From: Phytopythium helicoides
Taxonomy: Eukaryota; Oomycota; Peronosporomycetes; Pythiales; Pythiaceae
Assembly: GCA_024867545.1 (NCBI GenBank)
Contig: JANFNE010000030.1
Span: forward strand, 682,001 to 746,000
Length of the DNA stretch: 64,000 bases
Direction of reading: 5' to 3'
A model generated the notes under the pieces. The model did no database searches. It had not been told where the DNA came from and worked only from the letters and a program-made list of their open reading frames with translations. Shown here one piece after another: positions 22,072 through 35,368 of this stretch (positions within the stretch are counted from its first letter, which is position 1; the number at the start of each line of letters is the position of its first letter). The position numbers and the translations under genes were made by a program.

Positions 22072-22604
22072 ATTTCTTTTCTGACGAGGTCAGGAAGCAA
22101 GACTGGAGCTTGAGCATCATCGAAAATGGATGCAATCCGGATATCCCAAAAAGGTAGATGGTGTTGATAATCATGAGGATGATGAGTGTTCTCTAGTTGC
22201 GTGTCACCTGGGGCTTAGCAGTTGCCGACTGCAATGGGGGTTGATACAGCACGTACGGCACGCTGGTGTTTCACGATGAGACTCCCGCCAAAAGTTTCGT
22301 GACGCCTGCGATCCGAGCCAACAGATACTGGCACTAAGCATGGGTCGGCTTGCAGGCGCCACTCGTCGAACACGAGCGAATTCGATCCGGAGCGAGGCGT
22401 CCACCTTCCAGTCTCTATCCTCTGTGGGCCGACAAACACATAGACAAGAGGCCACACCGGAGCCGGCCAGCCGGTCCATCCACGTGCTCCGTACACAGTA
22501 TCGCATTGGCGAAAGAGCGAGGCTGGGAGTGGACCCACTCGTGGTTTGCGGCTCCGAGGGACGACGGCCATCCGACCTGGTAGGACGCCCGACGACGGCA
22601 GTCG
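22072..22604. other. Intergenic
   Basis: This follows the serine-biosynthesis gene. It has overlapping motif-free open frames on both strands and no supportable gene. Confidence 0.45.
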
Positions 22605-24066
22605 ATGGACGACAAACCAGCCGCCGATGACGATCTCCACGAGGCCTGGAGGAACGGCGGGTCGAGGATCCAGGGTTTCACGTCCGTCCGTGGGCCACCG
22701 CATAGGTTTCCTGTCGCTGCTGGTTGCGAGCGGTCTCATCGACGGAATCTGACCGGTGTCGGGCATGGACTTCTGTCTCGCGTAGACGCAGCGGGGGTCC
22801 GTCGACGGACTCCAGTCACCATCGATCCAGGACATTCTGGTGGCAATCCCAGCGGATGAGCAGCAGGGTCAGAACCAGCGGCACGGGGATCGATGGATCT
22901 TTGCCCACCAGCTTCCTCCCCCTCATGAACGCCGTCATCAGAGATCACAGAGTACGCACTCGCTTCCGGGGTCAAGTCACCATGGCCAAAGCGTGCACCA
23001 GCACCACTATTCAGACGGACTCCTCGACCCGCACCACAACCCATGGCAATATCCGTCAGAACAATTCGCAGGGGAGCGACACCATCAAGAGCGGGCGGTT
23101 CACTGGGGCAGAGAATCGCAACAGCTACATAGTCATCATCACCGCCACCGTCAAGGTCAGCAGCCAACAAACCAGGGCCATGACGAGCAACCGAAGCGGA
23201 GACGTGTCCAACCATCAGCTGGGGACCAAACCCACAACTTCCGCCGTAGCTCGACTGCCTCCTCTTCATCCCAGTCGTCCACCTCTCCGCGAGGGGCATC
23301 GCCCTCCATTTCGGAAGAGGGACACGACGGGGTGTCGCTAGCGAGGGCCATGTCAATGTCGGGCTCTCAGTTCGCAGCCCCCATTCGCACTGCGTTTGAG
23401 GATATGGATATCCACTCACGGCCTCGAAAACAGCCGAAACAGAGTCCAGTCATGCAGGCAAAAACTCCCCCGACAGAAACTGCCGCATCTGAGCTGGAAG
23501 AAAAACTCCCGGCACCTTCTACTTCGAGAGAGTCCGCCTCGGTGCGTCACTCGTACGATTCCTTCATTCAAGGCGGCAGCTGACACCTCTGTTGGGAGTA
23601 GGGAAATCAACAAGCAAGCGAGAAGGAGACGACCTGTCGTGTAAGTTGGTGCACACAACCGGGCAAGCGCTTTGGGCTCTGCTGGACGCACGGCGGCGGT
23701 AAGTGGTTGGGATTCGATGGGGAGTAAACTGCCCGAACCTTGACCACAAATTGTCTGCACGCAGTCAAAAAATGCTGTGAGAGCAACTGCTCGCGGATCG
23801 CGCTCGACACCAGTGAATTCTGCTCCCTGCACGTCCCGAAAGCGCAGCACGGCGGCTCGAACGGCCCCTTCGCGTTAGCCGACGGAAGTCGGCCGTCCAG
23901 TCAATTGAATCAACTGAATAAAGCGACCACGTCAGCGACTTCAACTTGGCGTGGCCCACACGATCGTGGTGATTTGACACGCAACACTTTTGGCTGGCTG
24001 TTGACTCAATTCCGACTTTGCCAATCTCGGTGTCGTCACGCACATCACGAGCGCGACAGCCGTTAG
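22605..24066 (+). pseudogene. Broken WRKY19-like finger gene (candidate)
   Basis: The frame at 22840-23583 encodes a His/Gln-rich, then Ser-rich, low-complexity protein like the N-terminal halves of WRKY19-like genes. It stops at 23581. Shifting frame by one base there gives TPLLGVGKSTSKREGDDLS up to a good donor at 23641 (GTAAGT). A matching acceptor (CTGCACGCAG, ending near 23764) then opens KKCCESNCSRIALDTSEFCS followed by LH, a single C-x4-C-x10-C-x2-H finger, in phase. The last exon stops at 24066. The start is uncertain (an ATG at 22605 opens a different frame). Either one base is missing in the assembly near 23580, or this is a decaying paralogue with only one finger left. I cannot decide which. 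Confidence 0.45.
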
Positions 24067-24729
24067 CGTCCAAGTCCATTCTTTTTCTACACGCACCGCA
24101 AATCCCATCGCCTTTGAGCGTCTACTATGGATCCACCCAAGAAGTCGATACCAAGTGGAGCACGACAGTTGACAAACAATTGAGCTTGGTCGCTTGGAGG
24201 TTCTCGTTTACTAGAGGCTAATGAGGTTTTAGCGGCGCAAGCAGTGGAGGAGCTATTGCTGGTCGTTATTGCAAAGAGAAGTGTCCAGACGCCTCGGGAA
24301 CGCTTCCGCAAAACACCGTCGATTCACATGAGCATACCAGAGGCGAAGGCACTGTCTTGCATGTGGCTGATGCTGTATTCATGACCGCGGATTTCTGATG
24401 CCACCACCTTGTTGTAGACGGCAGAAACGGCAGCCAAAAGTTTGCTGAAAGGCGTCCCCAAGTTATGATCCGAACCGACTGTCAACCCAAGCGGCACGGA
24501 TACCACAGTTGCAAGGACCGCCCAGCAGCCTCGCCGCCAGCCGCAGCGATCTTTCCGTGGGCAACTGCACCGGTCTCCTTGCTTGTCGAGGCCGAACGAG
24601 CAAAAAAGGCGAAATCGCTCCCATTGCCCGCCAACCTCCACAACACTATACATACAAGATGTAACCACTCCACGCATCAAATCCTAAAGGCTCCACGCCC
24701 GCCATCCCACTTTCCAGGTTGCCTTTCTC
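24067..24729. other. 5' flank of the NO VEIN-like gene
   Basis: No supportable gene. A 118-residue minus-strand frame (24324-24680) shows no recognisable motif and lies where the promoter of the next gene should be. Confidence 0.4.
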
Positions 24730-27700
24730 ATGGGCGGACGTCGTGGTGGTGGCGCGCCGCCGCCGCGCGGGTGGCGCCACGCCGCCGCGCCGCCGCTGCC
24801 TCCGTACCAGCCGCCTCCATACGCTCGCGCCCATCCCCCGCTGCCTCCCCAGGCGTCTCGGCCGTCTGCGGCGGAGCTCGCGGCGTTCGTGGAGGGTTTT
24901 CGCGCGACTCACTCGCGTCCGTCGGCCGCTCCGAACGCGCTCTCGGTGACTTCGGTGGCACTCGCGGCCTGCTCGCGGTTCGGCTTCTCCACGTTCGAGG
25001 AGCTCTCGGGCGGCGTGGCGGCGCTGCAGTTCCCCGCGCTGCGGCAGCTGCAGATGGTGACGCAGCGCGTGTGGACGTTCGTGGCCTGCTTCGTGAGCAG
25101 CCGCCGCGTCAACACGCTGTTCGAGTGCCAGCAGGCGCTGCTGCAGCACGAAGGCGTGCGCAACTTTTGCGAGCTGCGCATGGGAAACTCCTTCCTGCTC
25201 TGTGAGCCGGTTCAAGCCATGTACCACTCGCCCGTCGGCCATGTTTGCCATCACGACGCGAGACGTGCTTGCTCACCTGCAGCAGTTCCAGGCACTGGTC
25301 AAGGGCGACGCGTTCATTGCCCAGCAAGGCAAGACTTCGCGCATCGATTTATCCGAGTTCATGCAGTACCTCGCGCAGCAGTACCGCCAGCCGCGAGCAG
25401 AGGCCATGGGTGTGCTCATCGACCCGGCGGCCTTTGGCGTATACATCGGCATGCTGCGTCGGATCGCCAACCACGAAATGAAGGAACTGAAGGCACTTGA
25501 AAGTGAGTTCCACAAAGGGATCGCAGAGAAAGGTGTTCGAGCTCACCAAGGAAAAGTTTAGCTCCGAGAACCGCAAGCAAGCGCTTGACGATTTGTTGAG
25601 CGCGCAGGAGAGGCGTCATCAGAGTAACGAAGGCCCCACCGGGTGAGACTGCGCTGCGACGAAGTGGGCCGTCGGCGTCGGTTCTCGCATCTATATCGTC
25701 GCTCTCGCTCGATATGCTCAACCGCGTAACCGAGGTCGATGTCTACCTAGACAACATTCTGCGTCGCAAAGCAGCCGCATTTGAGCGCGCGCGAAGAGAG
25801 CAGCCTAACCAGAAGCAGTATCGAGGGCGGCCAATATCGTCGCAGGCAATCGCCGAAACAGACCTGAAAATTCGCAACCAAATGACAAGGTTCCTCGTTT
25901 CTTCACCCCAAAGTAAGCACCACTCACGGCTGAAGGTAGTCACGTGGGTGCTCTGTGGCATCATGGCGAAGATTCATGCACTACTGCTCAGCGATGACAG
26001 GCTTCCGGAAGGCGAGGATAACGAGCAAAAAGATGATGGCATGTCAAAACCCGATATTTCCAAGCGTGATGACGCTAGTGACGACGGTGAAGAATGCGAC
26101 TGCTGCTGCGTCGGTAAAGATGCTTGCCGCTGCTCCTGCCAATGTGAGTGCCATGCAGACTCGGACGATGAAGTCAAGGAAGACGCCGACTCGAAGGAAG
26201 GCGAGAAAAAGGTATCAACTTCATTGGAAGCTCCGGAAAAGACACCTGCAGCAGATGATCCCCATATGAAGACTGAGTTGGACAAAACAGAGGTCTTGCA
26301 TGAACTTCACCGGGTTCTCGATGCACACTTTACGACCGACTCCATTCAGAACGGTAAACAGCTCCTTGAAGCGCTTTCTGCAGTTGAAAGCCAAATTGTG
26401 GAGAAATTTGGCAGTCAGGTTTCTCTGAATGGCACAAAAAGCAGCCATCCACCTTCGACCTCCTCGCTGCTCCAAATTCTCCGCCACCTAATTTTCGAAG
26501 AAGATCACCCGGCTAGCGACATGGATGGAGCTGCTGACGAGGCACCCCACTGGCTCAAGCTGCTAGATCAGTTGGAGCTCAATGACAACAGAGATCAATC
26601 AATAGGCTCTGGCAAGCAAGGCACACCAACCGTCTCGCTGGAAGCTGTGCTGGACTTTGTTGCTCAGTGCGAGCGAACGATTTCGTCATCACCCCAATTG
26701 GTGACAGCTCCGATAGAGCGCCGCTTGCAGTGGATCGAGCGCTATACTTGCATCGAGTTTGGCTGCTCTTCTTTTTCCGATCTAAATATCGGAACTCTAG
26801 ACCAAGTGATGAAGACGGTAGCTGTCCAAAGTAATGCTACAGGCGCAAACAAGTTGCCGCACCAAACAGCTATCATCAAGTTTTCGAACGCAATCCTGTT
26901 TTCAAACAAAATTGAAAATCTGCCAGGGGCATCAGTCGCACAAGGTGAAGGTGAGTCAACAAATTCTCCACTGCTTGCCCGGCAGGCAGCGGAGCATGTG
27001 CTCGCGTGCCCTTGCGTGATTGTTGATGTGGGACAGTTTACGAACTGGAATGAACGGTACGCGCCCCAACTTGGCGCCTTGTTACCGTTCATTCGTACGC
27101 ATGAGATGATATTGCTTGATCATGCGACTCGCTCTTCTCGCATTTCATTACGCCAGTCGTTGATGTTTGTGTCATGCCGAAATGGAGAGATTGTTCGGAT
27201 TAACGAAGGTGCGACAGCCTCTGATTTGGAGCTTCATGTGCAGAACGCCTCTGCGAACGCCACGAACATTTCCGCCGGCTTTGTTGCGTCCACACTCGTG
27301 TCGTTGTATGTGGTATCCGGAAGTGGCGACTTCCCGACGCAGCTTGTTCAAGTACACTTGCGATCACTTTTTACCTCCGTGGCAAATGAGAAGCAATCGC
27401 GCAAGGCGTCTGAGACCCGACGAAGCGATGATCTTGCTAGTCGATTTGTGATGGACATCTTGGCGTCTACACCTGCAGACTTTAGAGACTTTATCTGCAG
27501 TGTGCTTGAACCTGCTCTGGCAGCGGAGTCAACAGCAGCAGGGCTGGGTGAGCGGCTTTGGCTCTCCTGTTCAGGTGATGCTGAGCGTGCAATGCTGGTC
27601 TTGCTGGATCGACGAGGGGCATTGAGCCTGGCGGAAAGTCAACGTGAATTGTGGACAGGCCATAGTGCAGCGCAAATGATCGGCGTCCGCTATGCTGATA

Positions 27701-30700
27701 ACACTGCAGTCCCAGCCAAGATGTCCAAAACCCCGGAAACTAGCACGAGAAACACGAGCGATGCTGCTACGGAGGAGGTTTCGAGCTCGAAAGCAGACAG
27801 TATTGCGGCATACTTTAGTGCTACGTCAAGTCTCAACACTGTTACCGCTTCAAACGATACTGTTGAACTCTCAGGCGGCAGCAGCGCTGTTGTAGATCTC
27901 GAAAACTGCAAGGCGTTTATTGAAGAGCTGCGCCGCGAGCAGTTTGGTGTTGGACTCGATATCCAGGACGAAGCTGCACGTTCTGTGCTTGCTATTCAGC
28001 GAAAGCGTCTGGAGCGTGCGCTGAAGCGACTCAGCGACGAGCTTTACAGCGAAAATACGCACTTTGTACTAGAGCTTCTCCAGAATGCCGACGATAACAC
28101 ATATGATCCGAACGTGGTTCCTCGAAGCGAATTCACGCTCACGGCCAATGGCGAGATCATCTTCTACAACAATGAAGTTGGCTTCTCGCAAGCTAACATC
28201 CGGGCTATCTGCGATGTTGGCGCCTCAACAAAAGAGAATGACTCTTCCTCCCGCAGCATTGGCAAGAAGGGCATTGGATTCAAGAGTGTGTTCAAGGTGT
28301 CGGATACACCAGAAGTGCACTCGAACGGCTTCCACATCCGCTTCCGCGCTCGCGATACAGAGTACGGCGGAGGAATGGGGTACATCCTTCCACACTGGAT
28401 CACACTCAGCGAATCGTCAACGAGCACAAGATGGAAGCGATCTGGGACGACATTTGTGCTTCCGCTAAACTCAGGGTCGGCAGAGCGTGCATCTGCAATT
28501 TCGGAGTCTCTGTTGGCCGTGGAACCATCAATCCTGCTGTTTCTCCATCGAATCCGAGCGCTGCAAATCCGCGATGAAATGCGGGGTTTGAGTACCCATT
28601 TTCTCAAGATGGAAGCGCCATCAGCCACTAGTGATCATCACATTGTCGAGCTATTTGCTCGATCGATGGATAGCAATGGTGACCCCGCCTTCAGAAGCAA
28701 TCACCGAAAATCAAAGCGAGATATTACGACAACGATGGCTTGTGGCGAAAGATCATCTGAGCGTCGCACAACCATTTGTTGATGCAGGAAAGCCGAAAGA
28801 GACAGAAATTGCGATCGCAGTTCCTTTTGATTCGTCCACAAAAGGTGGGTCTACGGAGATCGTCCGACCTGCGTTGCAGCAGGTGTTTGCCTATCTCCCT
28901 TTGCGATCATATGGGTTCCGCTTCATCATCCAGGGCGACTTTCGAAGTTCCAAGCTCTCGTGAAGCTATCATCAACGGAAGTGAGTGGAATCAGTGGCTC
29001 ATTTCGAAGCTGCCATCACTTGTTGTCAAAGCTGTCGAGGCTTTTGCTCAAGAATCGATAGCTGCAGGTGTGGATGCAAAAGAGTGGGTCTCGCACTTGA
29101 TGTCTTTGCTTCCCCTGGATACCGAAGTCCAAGCTCCCTTTAGAGCTGCAGTGACGGACACAATGCGCGCACTTCGATACGCACGTTGGCTACCGTGTGT
29201 CTCGTCTGAAACGTCGAATTTGACCCTGCTCCGGCCAGTGGATGTGTTGGATTGCAGTTATGTGCTACGGCAGCCGGACAATGACGATGCGACCAACCTG
29301 CTCGCAGAGTCGAATGTGCTAACGGATGATCTTCTGTTATCGATTTTCAACAAGCAACCGCTGGATCTGCAAGTCGCTGCTGACATGAATGGAGCTCTTC
29401 GCCTTCAGCTCCGAATTGAAGAGTTTCACGCTTCCCATGTGATGCGACTTCTTGCGTTGTCCCCATCAAAGAACGATGCGCGTTGGACTGCTGCACTCAT
29501 TGCGCTGTTTGCGCGTGTGTCAAAGCGGGAGCGTCATTCAAAACTCCTTTTCCAAGAGCTGCGGCTGATCCCATTCTTTCTGCTTCAGCAAAGTCAACCA
29601 AAATGGGTTTCACTTGCAGAGGTCAATGACGCTGTGTACATTGCGCCACCACACGCCAAAATCGACGTGTCGATGAGCAAGGCACATATCCGGTCAAGTG
29701 TGAGTGCATTCGCGTCGGAGCTTCATGTTTTGAGTGACGAGTTTTCGGTGGCAGTTAATGACTTCCCAGAGGCGCAAGCTTTCTTGATGCGTCACGTTGG
29801 CGTCAAGGTGGTGGACGAGCATGAGGTCATTGCTCATCATATTCTCCCGGAAATGGCTGCTGCCAGTGATCCGACTACCTCAAGTATCCGAGCACCCGTT
29901 TCACCAAGTCGGATGATTGAGTTTGCAACTGCACTAGCTACTCATGTTTCTGTCTGTGGTGGTGTCAAATGTGCGCTTGCTGACGATATTCGAGCCAACT
30001 TCTGCGTGTTGACAAGCTTCAACCGGTTCGTGCGAGCAGACTTCACTGACGAAGAAGACATTCTGGCGATGATGAGCCCCTCTGTGGCACGCGCGCTACC
30101 TACTGTGGAGCCATGGTTACTCCGCCGGATTGAACAAGCCGTGGACAGCGGATGTGAAGAGCCAAGCTTGGGACTTGTATCTCCAAGATACTTCGCAGTG
30201 CCTAATGTCCCGGAAAGTGCGTGGAGAATGCTTTTTGTCGACGTATGTCGAGTTCCAGAATTGTTTGGTCGCGGTGCAGCAGCTACGCATGCTTCCGTGC
30301 TAGCACTGGATCCTCTTTTGAGGTGGATTGAAGACGAGTCCGACGAACAACTACGAACACTCGTCTCTTCACAATTGATGGACTACATTGATCGTCAATG
30401 GCTCGAAGATACAGCTGTTCGTGAGTTGTTTGGGGACCTCAGGTCGCGACGATGCCGAAGATGGAGGTACTGATCTGAGTGCCACTATGAAGCTGATGTG
30501 GCAATCTCATCGCTGGATGATTTCTTCAAACGGCGAGTGGAAAACGTCATCAGATTTGTGGCTCAAGTCATCTCAGACCGAGGCGCTGTTCCCAAATGGA
30601 TCAGTCCCCTTTTGTCAGTACTCTTGGCGCCATCGTGGCTTTGCTGCCAACATGCTCGGCTTGAAAATATTGCCGACTGCGGACGACGTGTTAAGAGTTT

Positions 30701-33222
30701 TGTCAAACTTGGCGGCATCATCGGCATCATGTAGCGTGAGTAGTATCGCCCCGATGTATGCTTACCTTTGGGAACACACAAAGAGTGTGTCTTCGCAACT
30801 ACACGACTCGATTGCTGCACGTTTTATCTCCGAGGCCTTGATTTGTGCGGCGAACGATGGACTGAAAGATGGAGACGTTACTTGGATTCGAAGCGAAGCT
30901 GCGGTGTGGGTTTCTACTGATTACAACGCACCTCTAATAGCCTTGGAGGACTTGTACCCTGTATCTCTTCGTGATTTCTTTGTTCAAGTCTGTGGAGTTC
31001 CCAAGAAGCCATCGACGGCGTTTTTGTGCCAATCCGTTGTAGAGAGATCCATCGAGTTCGCTGCCGCCGACAAGGAACAACCCGACGATACCCAGAAGGC
31101 GAAAAAGAAGCTGCGCCGTCGATGGACAAAGAAAATGATACCTTTGCTTGAAGAGCTCGCGACGCGGATTCGGAAGGCAACAGTGACAAAGGAGGATTTG
31201 CGATCAGTTAAGAAGGCCCTCAAGAGGTCGTCGTGGTTGCCAGTAATTCGACTTGACCGACCCAGTAGTTCGCCGTGTTTCGTGTCAACAGTTAGCTCCA
31301 AAAGTCAACTTCGTCCGGTCCGTCCAATTACCGAAGCTGATCGGAAGTTGTACAAGTGCATCTCTGTGTGTCTGGAAGCTTTAGGAGACAGCGGCATCAC
31401 TGATGCACCCAGCATTGCGATTGTCGAGCTGGATGCTGTCCATGCGTCTTCTCTTGAGCCGCTACTGTCACTGGCGCGGCTCTCCTCTGTGGCTGATGAT
31501 CTCATCGACCATTCAGCAGAGTGGTGTAACACACTTGTACATCTCACTCATTCCGTGAACTCATCACATGAGCAAGCAGGTGTATCGATCAAGAGCCTCG
31601 TGAAAAAGTTTTCCAAGTTGTTGCGCTTGGTGGTTTCAAATTGGGCAGCAGCGTTCTCTGACGCAGAAGAGCACTGGCTAACAGCACACGGCGACTTTTG
31701 CTCGACTATCCAGCACGCGCAGTTATTCCCTACGCGTGCAACTTCACCAACCTTCATCAGGCCGTCAGAGCTATATCTGAACGATCAATTTGCTCTAGAC
31801 GAAGGCAGTCTAGTTTCTTCGACAACAAGCACGCCACCATTGGCACTACTGGCATTATATTCACCAGATTTCTTCTTTGATATTGACCAAAAAGACGATG
31901 CAGGTGTTGACGCCAGTACAATCCAGCATTTTCTGACTAAATGTTGTGGAGCGAAGTCTCTCCGTGCAAGTATGACTCATGAGGCGGTTATCTTAGGCCC
32001 GCAGCGCCAAGCAAGTGCAGCACTAATACAAGCTGTTCGAGAAGGTCTGGCGCTTGGCCAGCGTGTACTTTACCACAAGCATCGCTCCATTTATGATCGA
32101 CTGCCTCATTCAGATTTACAGACTCAAGCCAGCAAACTCAACTGCATTGTCATTGAAGGCCCAGACTCGCTTCAAGTCGTGCACCGCGTTGATAACATAT
32201 TTAGTCTGCGCGAAAGATCCGTCGTGGCATTCTTCGATGCTGAGCTGTCGACGCTCTTTCTGTCTGAGGCACCTGCTGATGGTGATGACGTGCAAGCGCT
32301 GTTCCCTGCTTTGATGGAGCTCACGCGGAAGCTTCTGTATTTGCCCCCGTCCATTGCATCCAGTGTCTCCAACATGCTTTACCTCTCGTCGCTTCAACCC
32401 GCAGGGTACGAGCGAGAGCGGTGGCTTCTGACGACACAGAATTTACCGTCTTTGCCTTCTGAAGAAGGTGCTCGACTGTGGGTGTCTGCACTCAATGTTT
32501 CAGATAACGCTACCACTAGCCCGAATCTGCACGTTGCCACTAAAAAGCGGGCCATTGAAGATCTTGAAGACGGAGAAGTTGAGGATAGCGATGAAGATTT
32601 CAAGCATTCAAAGAGGACACGCACCGACGGGTCTACAGCACCTTCGACTGCAACTTGGACAGTTCCGTTCCCAACTCCGAACCATAGCAGCAGCAGTTAT
32701 GAGCAAGACGAATGGACAAGCCGCTACACCACTGCTCATGGTGGCCCACTGATGCCACCTCCGCTCCCAACGCAGTCATCTGTCCCTCCACCACCTTCAA
32801 TTCCAAGTGCTACGCCTCTCGGCAACACGCTTTCGGTTGAGGAGCGATCGGCGATCGGTCGCTGGGGTGAGGAATATGTGTATAAGCAGCTTGCTGAATC
32901 CCATCGTGACAGCTCCGAGCTGCGTGTGACGTGGGTAAACGAGAAAGAAGAATCCGGGCTGCCGTACGATATTACGCTAACATCAAGCACCACAGGCGCT
33001 GTCGTTGAGTACGTCGAGGTCAAGTCGACCCGCACGATGGAAAAGGGTGTGTTCGAGATCAGCATGAACGAGCTAGACCAGGCAGCCATGCACGGGTCCA
33101 CGTATAGCATTTACCGCGTGTTTAACGCTGGAGACGCTGCACGCTGCCGAGTAATTCGCATGAAGAACCCGGTGTCACTCGTGCGCCAGAAGAAGATCCA
33201 GCTCGCCCTTGTCATGCAGTAA
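24730..33222 (+). CDS. NO VEIN-like giant protein: HATPase (sacsin/HSP90-like) plus C-terminal DUF3883
   Basis: About 2,830 residues. A Pro-rich start (PPPYARAHPPLPP) leads into an N-terminal helical region (FSTFEELSGGVAALQF; VNTLFECQQALLQHEGV) resembling the N-terminus of plant NO VEIN. A GHKL/HATPase module follows near residue 1,110, with N-box ELLQNADDN and glycine box KKGIGFKSVFK, then QVFAYLPLRSYGFRFIIQGD. The C-terminus is a DUF3883 (restriction-like) domain from about residue 2,700: IGRWGEEYVYKQL, LPYDITL, VEYVEVKSTR. An acidic linker with a Cys cluster (26095-26151) sits near residue 455. Frame breaks occur near 25240, 25525, 25645, 28675, 28945 and 30440; homology continues across each. 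In plants the founding member is a nuclear factor in cell-fate decisions. The function here is unknown. It converges on CSN3 with 135 bp between stops. Confidence 0.85.
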
Positions 33223-33357
33223 AGCATTCTAGTCCATTCAACATAGATAATAGATATACCGCACGGACGACTTACAGTAGAAAGTAAACTCTTGTCGTTC
33301 GCCAGAGATTCCCGTTTTGAGCACCTCAACCTCGACTTTGTAACGCTGAGAACGCAG

Positions 33358-35053
33358 CTACTCCGATGTGTCCATACTGACCCCAGGTGCCGCATCGATC
33401 CCCTCGTCACTCTGTTGATTGTGCATTGCCAAACGCTGGCGTCGGTCCTTTTCCTTGGCGAGCTTGGTCTGGAATTTAGCGCTCGTCACGAGCTCTGCGT
33501 CCATGTCACGCAGCCGTGATGCCACAAACACGAGTTTTTGCATTTCCTGCTGTAGGCGCTGCATCATCTCGGCATTGTCCAGCTCGGCCTTGTCACCGTT
33601 CTCGTCCTCAAGCACGAAGGTAACCTTGCCTTCCTGGCGGTCGATGACGGCATCCATCTGTCCACTCGAAATGAGCTCCAACAACATCTTCTCCGCCTCA
33701 CCGGTGCTAACCACAGGCTCCTGTGCAGCTCCGTCCGTCATATTGGAGTTACTCTCTGCAATTCCGGCAGCGCTAGCCAGCTCAGCTAGACCGATGGTCG
33801 CGTACGTGCGTGTAAGTTGAAGCAGCTTGCGATGCTGTAGGGCAACAATGCATTGGCGGACGAGGCCAAGATTTCCATCCTTGGAGAATGTGGCTTCGTG
33901 CTGCTCAACGACTGCGCGCATGGCGGCGACATCCCGATCCACGACAAATGCACGAGCGAGATCGGTGTAGATCACGCTGTGGCTCTCGAGGTGGCGCGAT
34001 ACAACAAAGGAGGTATACTTGGGGAGCGGGGAAGGCTCCCCATCTGCAAGTAGAGATGCCAGTACGAGCTTCTTGTACGCCTCGATTACAAACACGCTAA
34101 GCGCGTCCGCAGGCGCCGTTACTGCAAGGAGAAAGAAGTCCATGGCGTCGTGGAAGCGCTTCTCACCCAGCAGAAGCACTCCTCCATAGTACGCGTAGCG
34201 CAAGAAGTCGACGCTGTCAACGAGCTGAGGCTGTGGGTGGATCTCAGTCAGAGGCCTGCGGCATTGGGAGGTTAGCCTTCTCAGAAGGCTGTTGCACAAT
34301 CACGCATGCGAGTACTCACAGAGCGAGGACGTCGGACGCAGCCGCATACGTCTTTGCACGCAGGCATAAATAGAAGAAGTGGCCATGGATCGGCGTCACG
34401 AACGCGCTGTTGGGCTGGTGGTGGAAGCGCGAGAGCAGGGAGCGGAGCGGAAACACCGCCTTGATGGCCACATCCAGCTCCTCGGCCACGTTCGCGAGCG
34501 TGGCGCACAAGAGGCTCACTACAAGCCGTCAGTCACCCTCCACTCGCCCTTCAACTCCAATCTCCACCAGCTAAACCCGCACCTCGCTTCATTTCCTTGT
34601 TGACCAGCGACATCGGGGCGTGCACCAGGAATCTCGCCGCCTGGCTCACAAACAGCGCGGCCGACGCCGCGACCTGCTGCTGCGCTTCTGCCCCCAGTCG
34701 GCGCTGCTGCAACGCCTCCACCTTGCTCGCCTTGGTCGCCCTGTCACACGCCCAGCAGTCAGCCTGCAGCCCACCCAGCCGGCCCCTCAAGACCCCGATA
34801 AGACGCACAGGAGGATCAGCAGCGCGGCCGGGCGGCTGCCGCCCTCCAGCAGGTCGTGCGCCAGCGCCGCGTCCAGCTGCTCCAGCGCCGCCGCCTTGAG
34901 CGCCGCGCCCATCTCGTCGCCCGCCAGCTCGCGAGCCAGCGCCGCGTCCAGCGCCTTCTGGCGGCCCGCGGCGTCGTCCGCGCCCGCGGTCTCGTCCAGC
35001 TGCGCCAGCAGCAGCGCCTGCAGCGGCTGCAGCGGGCCCCACGACGTCGCCAT
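33358..35053 (-). CDS. CSN3: COP9 signalosome subunit 3
   Basis: Four exons on the minus strand (34809-35053, 34583-34740, 34320-34518, 33358-34255) join in phase to 499 residues. All introns are GT-AG of 64-68 bp. Helical repeats in the N-terminal part (VDSVDFLRYAYYGGVLLLGE, AMDFFLLAVTAP) lead to the PCI winged-helix region (LLQLTRTYATIGLAELA; GQMDAVIDRQEGKVTF) and a coiled tail (EMMQRLQQEMQKL). This order and length fit CSN3, a scaffold of the signalosome that removes NEDD8 from cullins. The related 26S lid subunit Rpn3 is the main alternative, but the 'TYATIGLAELA ... VTF' PCI pattern favours CSN3. The frame is intact, unlike its neighbours. Confidence 0.83.
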
Positions 35054-35368
35054 GATGACCTTTCTCCCCTTGTTTGTTGGCTCGGATCGCGATGGCGGCT
35101 TTCTTTCAAGGCCACGCCCAAGGGAAATCCCATCCGTTCTAGGCTATTTTACTATTTTTTATAAAGATATATGGTATACAGATGGTATACAGATACAATA
35201 TAGTTTATGAATGTAAATAACGGGAGGCTATGCATCTATATCTGATAGAATGGTGTTTACCTACGCGCGTCACGGAAGCGATCCCGCTAGGTGCGAGTAT
35301 TCGGTCCACAGCGTGAACTGAACGGCAGCTCCGATCGATCACTTGGTGCCGGGGGGCGGCAGATCGAG
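35054..35368. promoter_or_regulatory. Shared divergent promoter region
   Basis: 315 bp separate the start of CSN3 from that of the next plus-strand gene. The stretch contains an AT-rich block with two adjacent copies of ATGGTATACAGAT (about 35168-35195). Confidence 0.45.

Noticed and set aside
22215..22835. 206-codon minus-strand frame
   Set aside because: No motif and no introns. Overlapping plus-strand frames are just as open.
24324..24680. 118-codon minus-strand frame upstream of the NO VEIN-like gene
   Set aside because: No motif or splice support, and it occupies the expected promoter.
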